DNA of 64,000 bases from Conexibacter sp. SYSU D00693 (GCF_017084525.1 NZ_CP070950.1:3038001-3102000), one strand, 5' to 3'; shown: positions 1 through 9,248, counted from the first letter of the stretch. Numbers and translations: made by a program. The notes: a model not told the origin generated them from the sequence alone.

Positions 1-102
1 GACCGCTACGGCGGCGGGCGGATGGCGCTCGAGGACCCCGCGCTCCCGGGCACCTCGGCCGGCCCCTTCCCGCGGGTGGAGGGCTGGTGCTGCGCGCGCT
101 AG
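1..102 (+). CDS. C-terminal end of an unidentified protein (partial)
   Basis: An open frame enters from the left edge and runs 33 codons to a TAG at 100-102. It ends in a Trp-Cys-Cys-Ala-Arg tail. The next gene starts with GTG at 87, inside this frame, which suggests translational coupling in one transcript. Too little sequence is present to assign a family. It is reported because the frame is open to the window edge and fits the tight overlapping spacing seen elsewhere here. It could still be chance in such GC-rich DNA. Confidence 0.35.
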   Translation, partial: DRYGGGRMALEDPALPGTSAGPFPRVEGWCCAR

Positions 103-767
103 CCGGCGCGCTGGTCGCGGCGACCGCCCTCGCCGCCTGCGGGGAGGACGCGCCGCCGGCCACCGTCGCGCCGTCCGCGCCGGAGGTCGCGCCCGCGACC
201 GCGCCGGCGACCCCGGCGCTGCGGGCCGCCTGTCGCGAGGGCGCCGCGACGGTCCGCGAGCCCGTGCGGTGCCCGCTCGTGGTGCCGGCCACCGGCGCGG
301 GCTACCGGCGGCCGCGGATGTTCGACCTCGACGGCTGCACGTACCTGCTCGACCTCGAGGCCCGCGGCGTGCGGGCCCGCAACGCCCCGTTCCACGTCCT
401 GCTCGGCGGCCGCTGCCGGCCGTTCGACCTGCGCACGCGCCACGGCCGCTGGCCGGTCGCGTCCGTCCGCGACGACCTGCGCGTCGTCGGCCGCGCGCCG
501 CAACGCCCAGGCGGGGGCGGAGGCCAGCAGGTGCCGCTCACCGTCCTCGGTCGCCCGCGCGTCCTGGGCCGGCCGGCGCTGCTCGTGCGCGCGGCGCCGT
601 ACCCGGCCGGTGGGATGCACGGCGGCCATGTCCTGCTGGTGCACAACGTCGATGGCGCGGGCTACGTCGTCAGCGCCCACACCCTGCCCGAGGGCCGCAC
701 GCCGGCGACGCCCCAGCTCGTCGCGACGCTCGTCGACGTCGCCGAGCGCTCCCGGCCGCTCGACTAG
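87..767 (+). CDS. Putative secreted lipoprotein, unknown function
   Basis: A 226-residue protein. The N-terminus has a short hydrophobic stretch ending in a lipobox (Leu-Ala-Ala-Cys near residues 15-18), followed by a Pro/Ala/Thr-rich linker to about residue 45. This predicts a lipid-anchored extracytoplasmic protein. The remaining ~180 residues contain four further Cys and no motif I recognise. The GTG at 87 is chosen because it places the signal sequence correctly. The gene converges on the mce operon, and its last 4 bases overlap the last mce gene. A lipoprotein beside an mce operon could be functionally linked, since mycobacterial mce operons include lipoproteins, but it is on the opposite strand and that link is inference. 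Confidence 0.7.
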   Translation: MLRALAGALVAATALAACGEDAPPATVAPSAPEVAPATAPATPALRAACREGAATVREPVRCPLVVPATGAGYRRPRMFDLDGCTYLLDLEARGVRARNAPFHVLLGGRCRPFDLRTRHGRWPVASVRDDLRVVGRAPQRPGGGGGQQVPLTVLGRPRVLGRPALLVRAAPYPAGGMHGGHVLLVHNVDGAGYVVSAHTLPEGRTPATPQLVATLVDVAERSRPLD

Positions 768-2179
768 GGCGCCGCGGGCTTGAGCTTCGGGAAGCGGCCG
801 GTGTCGCCACCGGCGGTGTAGGGCTCCTGCTGCAGGCACGGCGGCGCGCCCGGGCCGAGGGCCGGCAGGTTCAGCGCGTTGGACGTGTGGCTGCAGTCGA
901 AGGCCTCGCGCACGCCGCGGTCCTTCTCGCGCGCCTCGTTGCCCGGTGAGGGGTACGGGTTGGCGCGGTTCGTCGCCAGGCGCTCGGGGAAGAGCGCCGT
1001 CGCCTCGTTCCACAGCGGCGTCGTGAGGCGCAGGTAGTGCGCCTCACGGCCCGAGGCGGTGGGGGCGATCGGCTCGGTCGCCGCGGCCACCGACGGCCAC
1101 GAGGCGGTGAACTGGCGGCGGTAGTCGTCGAGGAACGACGCGACCGGGCGCACGTGGCGCGACAGCGGGTCGAGGCGGTCCATCAGCGGGCCGGCGGCGC
1201 GCACGATCGACGTCGCCGCGGGCACGCCCTCCTTCGCGGCGCGGATCGCCGGGCGGATGTCGCGCGAGACCGCGCGCAGGTCGTCGCCCAGCACGGCGCT
1301 GCGCTCGAGCGTGGAGCGCAGCATCCGGCCGACCGGCCGCAGGTCCTCGAGCGGGCCGACGATGTCCTTGGAGAGGGTCTGGGCGCTGGCCGACGAGGCG
1401 CGCAGCGCCGACATGAACGACGGCAGCACCCGGACCGTCGCCCGGAGGTCGTCGGTCTGCGCGGCGGTGGTGCGCAGCACCTCGTCGCCGGCCTGGACGA
1501 GCTCCTGCGTGGCCTCGTCGCGCTCGCCGACCGTCCCGAGGACGGTGCCCGCGTCGCGCACGAGCTGGCGCACCGCGCGGCCCTGGGCGTCCATGGTCGC
1601 GAGGAGGTCGCCGCCGTCCTGGGCGAGGCCCGGCAGGTGGCCGACGGCGTCGTTGAGGTCCTGGCCCCGGCCGTCGAAGGCCTTCTCCCAGCTCTGCAGC
1701 CAGCCCTGGAGGTTGCGCCGTGACGGCGCGTCGAGGGCCTGGAGGACCTCGTCGAGCTCGACGGTCGGCTGCACCTGGCCGCGGGCGAGCGTGCCGCCCT
1801 CGGGCAGCGGCCTGGCCGACTTGTGGCCCGGGGTGAGCTCGATGTACGTCTCGCCGAGCAGCGTCTTCTGGCGCGCGACGACGCGCGTGTCGGACGGCAG
1901 GGGCGCGACGGTGCGCTGGAGCTCGAGCGTCGCCCGCGTGCGGTCGCCGTCGCGGCGGTGCTTGACGACCTTGCCGACGGGGACGCCGCTGATGCGCACG
2001 TCGGCCTGCTCGGAGAGCTGCGTGGCCTCGTCGAGCAGGACGTCGACCCGGTAGCCCTTGGGCTTGAGCGGCGAGGCGCCGCCGAAGCTCAGCCACAGGA
2101 AGAGCAGCAGCCCGAAGCAGGACAGCGCGAAGCCCACCATGGTGAGGACGCGCCCGACGGTGAACCCGGTCTTCGGCAT
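764..2179 (-). CDS. MCE family protein, sixth gene of mce operon (mceF position)
   Basis: A 471-residue protein with one N-terminal membrane helix (about residues 10-32). The MCE/MlaD beta-barrel domain follows (about 40-120), with the typical 'VRISGVPVGKV' segment. A long helical region rich in Arg/Leu/Asp extends to about residue 390. MCE proteins form hexameric tunnels that pass lipids or sterols between membrane and cell envelope, powered by a YrbE/MceG ABC system. This is the last gene of six consecutive mce genes, two bases after the fifth. It ends by overlapping the convergent lipoprotein gene by 4 bp. The helical tail should form part of the extended needle-like tunnel described for Mce1; this is inferred from family knowledge. 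Confidence 0.93.
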   Translation of the reverse strand: MPKTGFTVGRVLTMVGFALSCFGLLLFLWLSFGGASPLKPKGYRVDVLLDEATQLSEQADVRISGVPVGKVVKHRRDGDRTRATLELQRTVAPLPSDTRVVARQKTLLGETYIELTPGHKSARPLPEGGTLARGQVQPTVELDEVLQALDAPSRRNLQGWLQSWEKAFDGRGQDLNDAVGHLPGLAQDGGDLLATMDAQGRAVRQLVRDAGTVLGTVGERDEATQELVQAGDEVLRTTAAQTDDLRATVRVLPSFMSALRASSASAQTLSKDIVGPLEDLRPVGRMLRSTLERSAVLGDDLRAVSRDIRPAIRAAKEGVPAATSIVRAAGPLMDRLDPLSRHVRPVASFLDDYRRQFTASWPSVAAATEPIAPTASGREAHYLRLTTPLWNEATALFPERLATNRANPYPSPGNEAREKDRGVREAFDCSHTSNALNLPALGPGAPPCLQQEPYTAGGDTGRFPKLKPAAP

Positions 2180-2181
2180 GG

Positions 2182-3456
2182 CTACTTGGGGCAGATCCCG
2201 GCCTGGGCGGCGGGGGCGAGGAGGGGCAGGAGCAGCTGGCCGACCTGGACGTTGGAGCAGCTGAAGACGAGCTGGCCGCGCCAGCCGCCGCCGTTGGCGT
2301 CCTGGGTGGAGGTCATGGAGTTGACGTTGTGGGCGAACCAGGCGAGCCAGAAGAGGTAGCCCTCCTCCTTGCCCTCCGGGTTGTGGACCAGCTCGTTGGT
2401 CACGTAGCGCAGGACCGAGAACGCACGGTTGAGGTCCGGCGTCAGGGGCTGGAGGTTCGTGAGCGCGGTCTGCAGGTTCCCCGCCAGCGGCTGGGCCTCC
2501 CGGCTCAGGCCGCGCAGCTGGCCGAGCGCCGGCGTGCCGGTCCTGGCGAGCGGGCGCAGGTCGTCGAGCGCGCCGCGCAGCTTCTCGGCGGTCGGGGTCA
2601 GGCGCTGGAGGGCCGGGCGCAGCTCGCGGGCCAGCGGCCGCGCGGTCGCGAGTGCCGCGTTGGCCTCGTCGAGCGTGCCCGGGAGCTTGGACAGCGCCGA
2701 GCGCAGCGCCGCGTCCTGGGAGCCGAGCGCCGCGAAGGTCGTGTTGCCCTGCTCGACGAGCTTCGTGAGGTCGCCGCCCTGGTCGGCCAGGCGGTCGGAG
2801 ACGTCGGCGAGGCCGCTGACGAGCCGGCGCAGCTCGACGCGTCGCGCGGCGATCGCCTGGGTGAGCTCCTTCGTGCGGGCGAGCGCCGGCTGCGAGGTCC
2901 TCAGCAGCGAGCGGAGGTTCAGCGCCCGGTCGCCCCGCAGGCCGTCCCCGAAGCCCTGGAGCAGGCCCTTGACGTAGCCGCGCACGTCGGTGTCGAGGCC
3001 GGCGAGGACCTCGTCGACGTTCACCGAGGGCGTGGCGCGGTCGACCGGCAGGACGTCGTCCTCACCGAGGACCGGGGCGCGGGAGGTGCCCGGGTCCATG
3101 TCGATCGTCATGTCCTGCAGGCCGGTCTTGGGGCGCACGAGGACCTTGGCGTCGGCGTGCACCGCTCCGAGCTCGCGGCGCTCGATGTCCAGCCGCACGA
3201 CCGCGCGGCCGTTGCGCAGCTCGACGTTGCCGATCTCGCCGACCTGGACGCCCGCGACGGTCACGGTCTGGCCCTGGCCGGGCGTCAGCGCCTGGCCCGT
3301 GGGCAGCTCGACCTCGACGGAGTAGACGTCGTCCCACGGCCAGCGCAGGCGCTGGTTGTCGAGCACGATGCCGCCGACCGCCGCCGCGATCACGAGCAGG
3401 CCGAAGATCGCCGCGAAGGGGACGATGTAGCGCCGGATCTGGGTCCGCAGCGTCAC
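2182..3456 (-). CDS. MCE family protein, fifth gene (mceE position)
   Basis: A 424-residue MCE protein. Its membrane helix lies at about residues 12-32, and the MCE domain (about 45-125) contains 'VTVAGVQVGEI'. A long helical coiled region follows, then a short C-terminal domain with a Cys near the end. I start it at the GTG at 3456, which overlaps the upstream stop by 4 bases (GTGA). The longer open frame upstream lies inside the mceD gene and is out-of-frame shadow. In mycobacteria the gene at this position often encodes a lipoprotein, but no lipobox is visible here; the N-terminus is a plain signal anchor. It should be one subunit of the same hetero-hexameric lipid tunnel as its neighbours. 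Confidence 0.92.
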   Translation of the reverse strand: MTLRTQIRRYIVPFAAIFGLLVIAAAVGGIVLDNQRLRWPWDDVYSVEVELPTGQALTPGQGQTVTVAGVQVGEIGNVELRNGRAVVRLDIERRELGAVHADAKVLVRPKTGLQDMTIDMDPGTSRAPVLGEDDVLPVDRATPSVNVDEVLAGLDTDVRGYVKGLLQGFGDGLRGDRALNLRSLLRTSQPALARTKELTQAIAARRVELRRLVSGLADVSDRLADQGGDLTKLVEQGNTTFAALGSQDAALRSALSKLPGTLDEANAALATARPLARELRPALQRLTPTAEKLRGALDDLRPLARTGTPALGQLRGLSREAQPLAGNLQTALTNLQPLTPDLNRAFSVLRYVTNELVHNPEGKEEGYLFWLAWFAHNVNSMTSTQDANGGGWRGQLVFSCSNVQVGQLLLPLLAPAAQAGICPK

Positions 3457-4976
3457 TTCGCGGCCCTCCGGTCGGCCTGGCGGGCCTTGGCCAGCGCGCT
3501 CCTGAGCTCCTTGCGCGTGTCGAGCTTGCGCAGGCGCTTGATCGCGCCGCTCACCGCGGAGCTGCGCTCCTTGCGCGACAGGCCCAGGCGCTTCTGGGCC
3601 GGCGCGGGGGCGCTGTCCGCCCGCAGGTCCGGCAGCGCCTGCTCCTCGCACTTGGCCTCGGGCGCGAAGGGCGGCTCGGTGTTCGGCGTCCACCGCGGGC
3701 GGGCCCCGAGCAGCGGCTCGGACGTCAGGGCGTAGAGGTCGCCGATGCCCGGCAGGGCCGTGGTGACGAGGTTCTCGGCGCCGCCGGCGAGGTAGCGGAT
3801 CTGGCCGCCGTTGCCGTCGAAGTTGCCGCCGGAGGACGCCAGGCCGGCGCCCATGCTCGTCAGCTCGCGCCAGATCGGCAGGCCCGTCGAGAGCTTGCCG
3901 TCGTCGACCTGGGCGTTGAGCACCGGGACGACGCTGCGCGAGACGCAGGTGGAGATCGGCGTGACGCGGCCCAGCAGCTCGTCCAGCTGCGGGGTGACCG
4001 TCTCGAGCGAGGCGAGCGCCGGGCGCAGCCGGCGCGTCAGGGCGGGCAGCTCGGCGTCGCCCAGCAGGCCCGAGCCGGCGCGGACGAAGGGTCGCGCCTC
4101 GTCGATCGTCGACGGCGCCGCCCGCAGCGCCGGGCGCAGCGTGTCGGCGAACGTCCGCAGCGCCGGCAGCGTGGCCCGGACCTCGCGCAGCGCCGGCGTC
4201 GCGGTCGACACCGTGCGGTCCAGCGCGCGCAGGGAGGCGCCGAGGTCCTGGCGCGAGGAGCCCAGCGCCGTCACCGTGCGCGCGAAGCCGGTGACGAGGT
4301 CGGCGAGCTCGCGGTCGCGGACGGCCAGGGCACGCGAGACCTGCGCCTGGCGCTCGACGAACCGGCCGAGGTCGCCGGGCCGCGCGCCGCGCATCGCCTC
4401 GGCGGTGAGCGCGGTGCCCTGGAAGGCGCCGGTCCAGTCGCGCACGCCGGCCCGCACGGCGTCGGCGCCGCCCTCGTCCAGGGCCTTCGTGAGGCCCTCG
4501 ACGGTCGCCTTCAGGTCCTGGCGCGAGTCGCGCTGCAACGTGCTGAGGACCTCGTCGAGCTGGACGGGGATGGCCGTCTGGGTGAGCGGGACCGTCGCAC
4601 CGTCCGCGAGCTCGGGCTGACCCGGGGAGCCGGGGCGGACGTCCACGAAGAAGTTGCCCTCGAGGAAGAGCCGCGGGCGGATCTTCATCGTGGCGTCGCG
4701 GTGCAGCGGACGGCCTTCGTCCTGCATCCGCAGCGTCACCTCGGCGGTGCCGCCCGGCCCGGGCTCGACGGCCTGGACCTTGCCGACGTCGACGCCCGCG
4801 ATGCGCACCGGCGTGCCCTTCTTCACCTCGGTCGCGGCCGTGCGGAAGATCGCCTTGACCTCGTAGTGCGAGCCGAAGGGCAGCGTGAGCTTCGTGAAGC
4901 CCGCCCAGCAGACGACCGCGACGACCACGAGGGTCAGGGCGCCGGCCTTGAACGGGGAGATGCCGCGCGCCCTCAT
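3453..4976 (-). CDS. MCE family protein, fourth gene (mceD position)
   Basis: A 507-residue MCE protein starting at ATG 4976, which overlaps the previous gene's stop (ATGA). An N-terminal membrane helix (about 8-28) precedes the MCE domain, which contains 'VRIAGVDVGKV' near residue 55. A helical region follows, then a Lys/Arg-rich C-terminal tail of about 60 residues (RKER, KRLRKL, KARQADRRAAK). The basic tail is long compared with its neighbours and could contact anionic wall polymers; that is speculation. The start is set by the signal anchor, because upstream sequence in this frame is the shadow of mceC. Confidence 0.92.
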   Translation of the reverse strand: MRARGISPFKAGALTLVVVAVVCWAGFTKLTLPFGSHYEVKAIFRTAATEVKKGTPVRIAGVDVGKVQAVEPGPGGTAEVTLRMQDEGRPLHRDATMKIRPRLFLEGNFFVDVRPGSPGQPELADGATVPLTQTAIPVQLDEVLSTLQRDSRQDLKATVEGLTKALDEGGADAVRAGVRDWTGAFQGTALTAEAMRGARPGDLGRFVERQAQVSRALAVRDRELADLVTGFARTVTALGSSRQDLGASLRALDRTVSTATPALREVRATLPALRTFADTLRPALRAAPSTIDEARPFVRAGSGLLGDAELPALTRRLRPALASLETVTPQLDELLGRVTPISTCVSRSVVPVLNAQVDDGKLSTGLPIWRELTSMGAGLASSGGNFDGNGGQIRYLAGGAENLVTTALPGIGDLYALTSEPLLGARPRWTPNTEPPFAPEAKCEEQALPDLRADSAPAPAQKRLGLSRKERSSAVSGAIKRLRKLDTRKELRSALAKARQADRRAAK

Positions 4977-6352
4977 CGGCGGGCCTCCGCCGGCGGGCTC
5001 GTCGTCTCCGTGCGGCCGGGCTGGGTGCCCGGGGCCGGGCCGCCGCCCGACGCGGTGAAGTACGTCTCGTTGCCCGGCTCGCACTCGCCGCCGGCGCCCG
5101 TGTCCTCGTCGATGAGCCGGTGGTTGTTGGCCGCCGGCCGCGGGCTCTGGAGGTCCTCGGAGAGCTCGACGATCGGGATGAAGCGGAACCACGTGCCCAT
5201 CCGGTCGCCCTCGCTGACGACCGACGGGACGTTGCGGCCCCACAGCCCGAGGTAGTTGCAGCGCGTCTGCATCGGCGCGATGGTCTGCAGGGCGTGGTCG
5301 ACGTCGGCGACGACCGGCGTCAGGTTCGTCAGCGAGCGGGTCGTCGACGGCCGGGTCGCGAGCGTCCGCAGGGCGTCGAGCGTCGGCTGCAGGTCGCGCG
5401 CCAGCGGCCGCGCGTCCCGGAGGGCGGGGCCGGCCGCGCGCAGCCCGTTCGCCAGCCGCGTCGCGCTCGTCGACAGCACCCGCACGCCGGGGGCGGCGTC
5501 GCGCAGCAGGCCGGCGGCCTGGGCGAAGATCGGGCGGGCGGCGCGGAAGCCGGCGGTCGAGACGCGCGTGACCTCGGGTGCCTGGGCGAGCGTCGCGTCG
5601 ACCGCGGCGTCCTCGTCGGCGATCGCCGAGAACGTCCGGGCGCCGGCGCGCATGAGCGAGCCCAGCGGCTGGCTCACCGGGGCGAGCGCGGCGGCGGCCG
5701 ACTCGGCGCTGCGCAGGAAGCCGGGGAGGTCGGTCCGGGGAGAGCGCAGCAGCGCGGCCACCGAGCGCAGGCTGCGGCTGGTGCGCGGCAGCTCCTCGAT
5801 CGTGCGCCCCACGTCGGCCTCCCGGCCGGCCAGGCCGGTGCCGAGGTCGCGCACGACGCCCTTGAGCGCGTCGCGCGTCGGCGCGTCGAAGGCGGAGATC
5901 GCGTCGTCGAAGTCGACGACGCCGGTGCTCTGGCGCAGCCCGATCTCCCCACCTGCGGGCAGGTCCCGCGTGCTGTCGCCGGGGCGCAGCTCGACGTACT
6001 TGAGGCCGAGGTTGGAGCGCAGGCGCACCATCGCGCGGGTGTCGACGGGCAGTGGCTCGGCGGCCTTCTCGAGCGCGAGCTGCAGGCGGGCGGCCGGCGT
6101 GCCGTCCGGGCCGGGCTCCGCCTCGACCTCCGTCACGACGCCCACGCGCGAGCCGCCGATGCGCACGTCGTTGCCGGGCACGACCTGCGCGGCGTCCGGC
6201 ACCACGACGTCGATCTTGTAGGTCGGGACGAACGGCAGGCCGCTGTTGGCGTTGTAGGAGAGGAACACCGCCACCACCACGACGAGCACGGTGAGCGCCC
6301 CGACGAGGACGGGGTTGGCGACGATGGAGCTCTGCGGCCGGCGGACGCCCAT
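4973..6352 (-). CDS. MCE family protein, third gene (mceC position)
   Basis: A 459-residue MCE protein. The membrane helix is at about residues 15-33 and the MCE domain at about 45-130, with 'VRIGGSRVGVV'. A helical tunnel region follows, and a C-terminal part contains two Cys and Thr/Pro-rich residues. It starts at ATG 6352, one base before the stop of mceB (6353), so the two genes are effectively contiguous. It belongs to the same transcript as the other mce genes and should be one of six different subunits of the complex. Confidence 0.93.
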   Translation of the reverse strand: MGVRRPQSSIVANPVLVGALTVLVVVVAVFLSYNANSGLPFVPTYKIDVVVPDAAQVVPGNDVRIGGSRVGVVTEVEAEPGPDGTPAARLQLALEKAAEPLPVDTRAMVRLRSNLGLKYVELRPGDSTRDLPAGGEIGLRQSTGVVDFDDAISAFDAPTRDALKGVVRDLGTGLAGREADVGRTIEELPRTSRSLRSVAALLRSPRTDLPGFLRSAESAAAALAPVSQPLGSLMRAGARTFSAIADEDAAVDATLAQAPEVTRVSTAGFRAARPIFAQAAGLLRDAAPGVRVLSTSATRLANGLRAAGPALRDARPLARDLQPTLDALRTLATRPSTTRSLTNLTPVVADVDHALQTIAPMQTRCNYLGLWGRNVPSVVSEGDRMGTWFRFIPIVELSEDLQSPRPAANNHRLIDEDTGAGGECEPGNETYFTASGGGPAPGTQPGRTETTSPPAEARR

Positions 6353-7909
6353 CTACGGCCCCAGGAGGAGGTCGAGGAGGCGGTCCACGGCCCCGCCGGA
6401 GGGCTGCTGGCCCTGCGCGGGCTGGTCCTTCTTGCCGTCGAGCAGGCCCTTCGTGCCCTCGACGAGGTCCTTGACGGTGTCCTGGAGCGCCTTGGGCAGC
6501 TCCTGGATCGCCTTGGGCAGGTCCTGGACGGTCTTCGGGAGGTCCTTGAGCAGCCCGTCGAGCGTCCCGGGCTTCTCGGGCTCCTTGGCCGGGGCCTGCG
6601 GCGCCGGCGTCGTGACGGGCGCGGCGGGCGCCTGCTCGCGCTCGGGCGCCGACTCGCTCTTGGCCTTCGCCCTGCGCTGCCTGGCCGGCGTGGCGGAGCG
6701 TCCGCCCTCGGCGAAGTGCGCGTCGCAGCTCTTGATCGTGACGACCGCGTAGAGGTTGCAGGCGTCCACCGCCTGCAGGTACGCGGGCAGGATGTGGGAG
6801 ACGCTGTCGTAGCGGGCCGTCGCCGTCGTGGCGTAGTAGACGAAGCGCAGCAGGCCCTCGACCGCGCCGCGGTCGCGCATCGACTCGAAGAGCTCGGCGA
6901 GCTGGGCGCCGGCGGGCCGTGCGGCGGTGGCGAAGCGGGCCAGGCGGCGGACCTGCGGGGCGACCGGGCCGACGGCGCGGCGGCCCGCGCGGGCGGTCGT
7001 GCCGAGCTGGGTCAGCGTCGGCTGGACCTCCTTGGCGAACGGCCCGAGGCGGTCGACCAGGCGCTCGGCGGCGGGCGCGGCGGCGGCGAGGTCGGCGGCG
7101 ACGGAGGTGCCGTCCTCGCCCAGCGCGCGCAGCTGCGCCAGCGACGGCCGGGCCTCGTCGAGCAGCGCCGGGAGGCCGCGGACCGTCTCGCGCAGCTCGG
7201 CGGAGCGGCGGCTCGTCGCGCCGGTGGCGCGGCGCGCGTCGCGCACGAAGTCGGCGACGTCCTCGCGGCGGTCGGCCAGCACGTCGACGACGCGATCGGC
7301 GTCGCGCAGCAGTGCCTGGATCGTGCGGCGCTCGCCGTTGACCTGCGTCAGCAGCTTCTCGGTCTCGGCGAAGGCCGGGTCGGCCTCGCGGATCGTGGCG
7401 TTGAGGTCCTCGGCGCGGCCGGCCAGGCCGCCGCCCAGGGCGCTGACCAGGAGCGCGGTCTGCGTCGTGGTCGGCTCGCGCAGGGCGCCGAGCACGAGGT
7501 CGAGGTCGATCGGCGTGGTGGTCTGGTCCAGGCCCATCGTCGGGACGGCGTCGCCGCGCGCCGCCAGCGGCTTGGCGTCCGCCGTGCCGGGCGTGCACTG
7601 CACGAACTTCTCGCCGATCAGCGACTGGGGCTGGATCGTGCAGCGCGCGTCGGCCTTGAACGGGCCGAACTCCTCGTCGACGCGCATCTGGATGCGCGCG
7701 CGGCGGCCGTCGAGCGTCACGTCCTCGACCTGGCCGACCTTCGCGCCGGCGACCTTGACGTCCTGGCCCGGCACGAGGAAGCCCGCGTTGCGGAACAGGG
7801 CGTCGACGCGGTACCCCGACGCCGACTCGTCGTCGCCGGCGCCGACCGCCAGGAACGTGCCGCCGCCGGCGACGAGCGCCACGGCGCCCGTGGTGAGGAG
7901 CCGCCTCAC
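6353..7909 (-). CDS. MCE family protein with amphipathic C-terminal repeats (mceB position)
   Basis: A 518-residue MCE protein. It has a short N-terminal hydrophobic segment, an MCE domain from about residue 32 with 'VKVAGAKVGQV', and the usual long helical region. The last ~120 residues differ from its neighbours. A Pro/Ala/Glu-rich linker leads into tandem copies of a seven-residue 'DLPKxxQ'-like unit, then a hydrophobic end. Such a repeat should form amphipathic helices that could bind lipid or a partner. The start is a GTG at 7909 that overlaps the mceA stop (GTGA). It is the second gene of the operon. Confidence 0.92.
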   Translation of the reverse strand: MRRLLTTGAVALVAGGGTFLAVGAGDDESASGYRVDALFRNAGFLVPGQDVKVAGAKVGQVEDVTLDGRRARIQMRVDEEFGPFKADARCTIQPQSLIGEKFVQCTPGTADAKPLAARGDAVPTMGLDQTTTPIDLDLVLGALREPTTTQTALLVSALGGGLAGRAEDLNATIREADPAFAETEKLLTQVNGERRTIQALLRDADRVVDVLADRREDVADFVRDARRATGATSRRSAELRETVRGLPALLDEARPSLAQLRALGEDGTSVAADLAAAAPAAERLVDRLGPFAKEVQPTLTQLGTTARAGRRAVGPVAPQVRRLARFATAARPAGAQLAELFESMRDRGAVEGLLRFVYYATTATARYDSVSHILPAYLQAVDACNLYAVVTIKSCDAHFAEGGRSATPARQRRAKAKSESAPEREQAPAAPVTTPAPQAPAKEPEKPGTLDGLLKDLPKTVQDLPKAIQELPKALQDTVKDLVEGTKGLLDGKKDQPAQGQQPSGGAVDRLLDLLLGP

Positions 7910-9222
7910 GGCGCGTTCCCCGGATCGCAGGACCCGCCCTCGGGGACCTGGTTGTTGCCGACGCCCGGGATCTCGCGGTACGCGCCACCCGGGCAGCGCC
8001 GGACGTTGCCCTTGCGGGCCAGCGGCAGCGCGCCACCCAGCGCCGAGAGGCCACCGCTGAGGCTCAGGTTGTTGGCGATCGGGGCGACGCGCCCGTAGAG
8101 GCCGTTGGCGTCGTAGCTGTTGACCTGCGAGGCGCCGAAGCCGCTCACCACGCCGTGGAAGACGTCGGGCAGGTAGGGCAGCGCCTTGGAGACGATCGGC
8201 AGGACGTCGTCGACCGCCTTGGTCGTCGCGTCGAACGCCGGCAGCGCGGTGGTGCGCAGGCCGGGCATGTCCTGCAGCGTCGAGGTGAGGTCGGGCAGGA
8301 GGGCGCGGACGTCGTCGATCGCCGGGCCCGAGCGCTGCAGCAGCGGCTGGAGCTCGCGCACCAGCGCCGCGGCGCGCGGGGCGACGGGCTGCAGCTCGCG
8401 CGCGGCGGGCCGCAGCGCCGTGAAGGTCGTGCCCAGGTCGCGCAGCGTGCGCGTGCCCTCGGCGAGGGTGCCGGGGGCACGGCGCAGCACGCCGGTGAGC
8501 GCGGCGCGCTGGTCGGCGAGCTCGCGGGCGGTGCTCGCCGCGCCGCCGAGCGCGGCTTCGAGGTCGCGGTCGCGCGACGCGACCGCCCCGACGACCGAGG
8601 CGCTCTGCACGAGGAACTGCTGGAACGCGCGGCTGTCGCGGTTGACCTCACGCGCCAGGAGGTCGAGCTGGCCGAGCGCCGGGCTCAGGGCCGTCAGGCC
8701 CTTGTTGGCCTCGCCCTCCTGGCCCTCGAACACCGCGCGCTGGTTGCGCAGGAGGTCCTGCGCGGCGCTGCGCGTCTGCGTGTCGAGCGTGCTCAGCACG
8801 CTGTCGATCTCGACGACCGAGCGGCTGGCCGACGCGGGCAGCACCGCGCCGCTGTCGAGCTCCGGGTTGCTGTTGGGCCCCGGGGCGAGCTGGACGAAGC
8901 GGTTGGCGACGCTCGACAGCGACGCCACGCGGACCTCGGCGCGCGTGCCCTCGTGCAGCGGGGTGAGGTCGCCGTCGGTGATGGTGACGTCGACCTCGGC
9001 GAGGTTGTCGTCGTCGAGGCGGATCGCGTCGACCGTCCCGACCCCGACGCCGCCCACCTTGACCTCGTCGCCCTTGACGAGCTGGCTGGCGTTCTCGAAG
9101 CGCAGCTTGAGCCGGTAGTCGTCCTGGCCGCCGACGAGCACGACCACGGCGACCGCGGCGAGCACGAGCAGGGTGGCGAGGGGGACGATCCGGCGCAGCA
9201 CGGGACGAGGGCGTCCGGGCAC
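7906..9222 (-). CDS. MCE family protein, first gene of mce operon (mceA position)
   Basis: A 438-residue MCE protein. It has a signal-anchor helix (about 10-32), an MCE domain with 'VKVGGVGVGTV' near residue 60, a long helical region, and a C-terminal part with two Cys. I place the start at GTG 9222 because a GGAG ribosome-binding site lies about 6 bases upstream and the signal anchor follows directly. The longer open frame runs into the divergent regulator. It is the promoter-proximal gene of the six. The yrbEA/yrbEB permease genes that normally precede mceA are not here; the next genes upstream are a divergent TetR regulator and hemB. Confidence 0.92.
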   Translation of the reverse strand: MPGRPRPVLRRIVPLATLLVLAAVAVVVLVGGQDDYRLKLRFENASQLVKGDEVKVGGVGVGTVDAIRLDDDNLAEVDVTITDGDLTPLHEGTRAEVRVASLSSVANRFVQLAPGPNSNPELDSGAVLPASASRSVVEIDSVLSTLDTQTRSAAQDLLRNQRAVFEGQEGEANKGLTALSPALGQLDLLAREVNRDSRAFQQFLVQSASVVGAVASRDRDLEAALGGAASTARELADQRAALTGVLRRAPGTLAEGTRTLRDLGTTFTALRPAARELQPVAPRAAALVRELQPLLQRSGPAIDDVRALLPDLTSTLQDMPGLRTTALPAFDATTKAVDDVLPIVSKALPYLPDVFHGVVSGFGASQVNSYDANGLYGRVAPIANNLSLSGGLSALGGALPLARKGNVRRCPGGAYREIPGVGNNQVPEGGSCDPGNAP

Positions 9223-9248
9223 GCGCTCTCCACCGCGCACCGGACACG

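Noticed and set aside
3453-8054. A 1533-codon open frame on the minus strand
   Set aside because: Only its last 507 codons form a real MCE protein. The remainder is Arg/Gly/Pro-rich out-of-frame translation of the neighbouring mce genes.
5120-8098. A 992-codon plus-strand frame opposite the mce genes
   Set aside because: It is the antisense shadow of high-GC mce codons; the translation is low-complexity and resembles no family.
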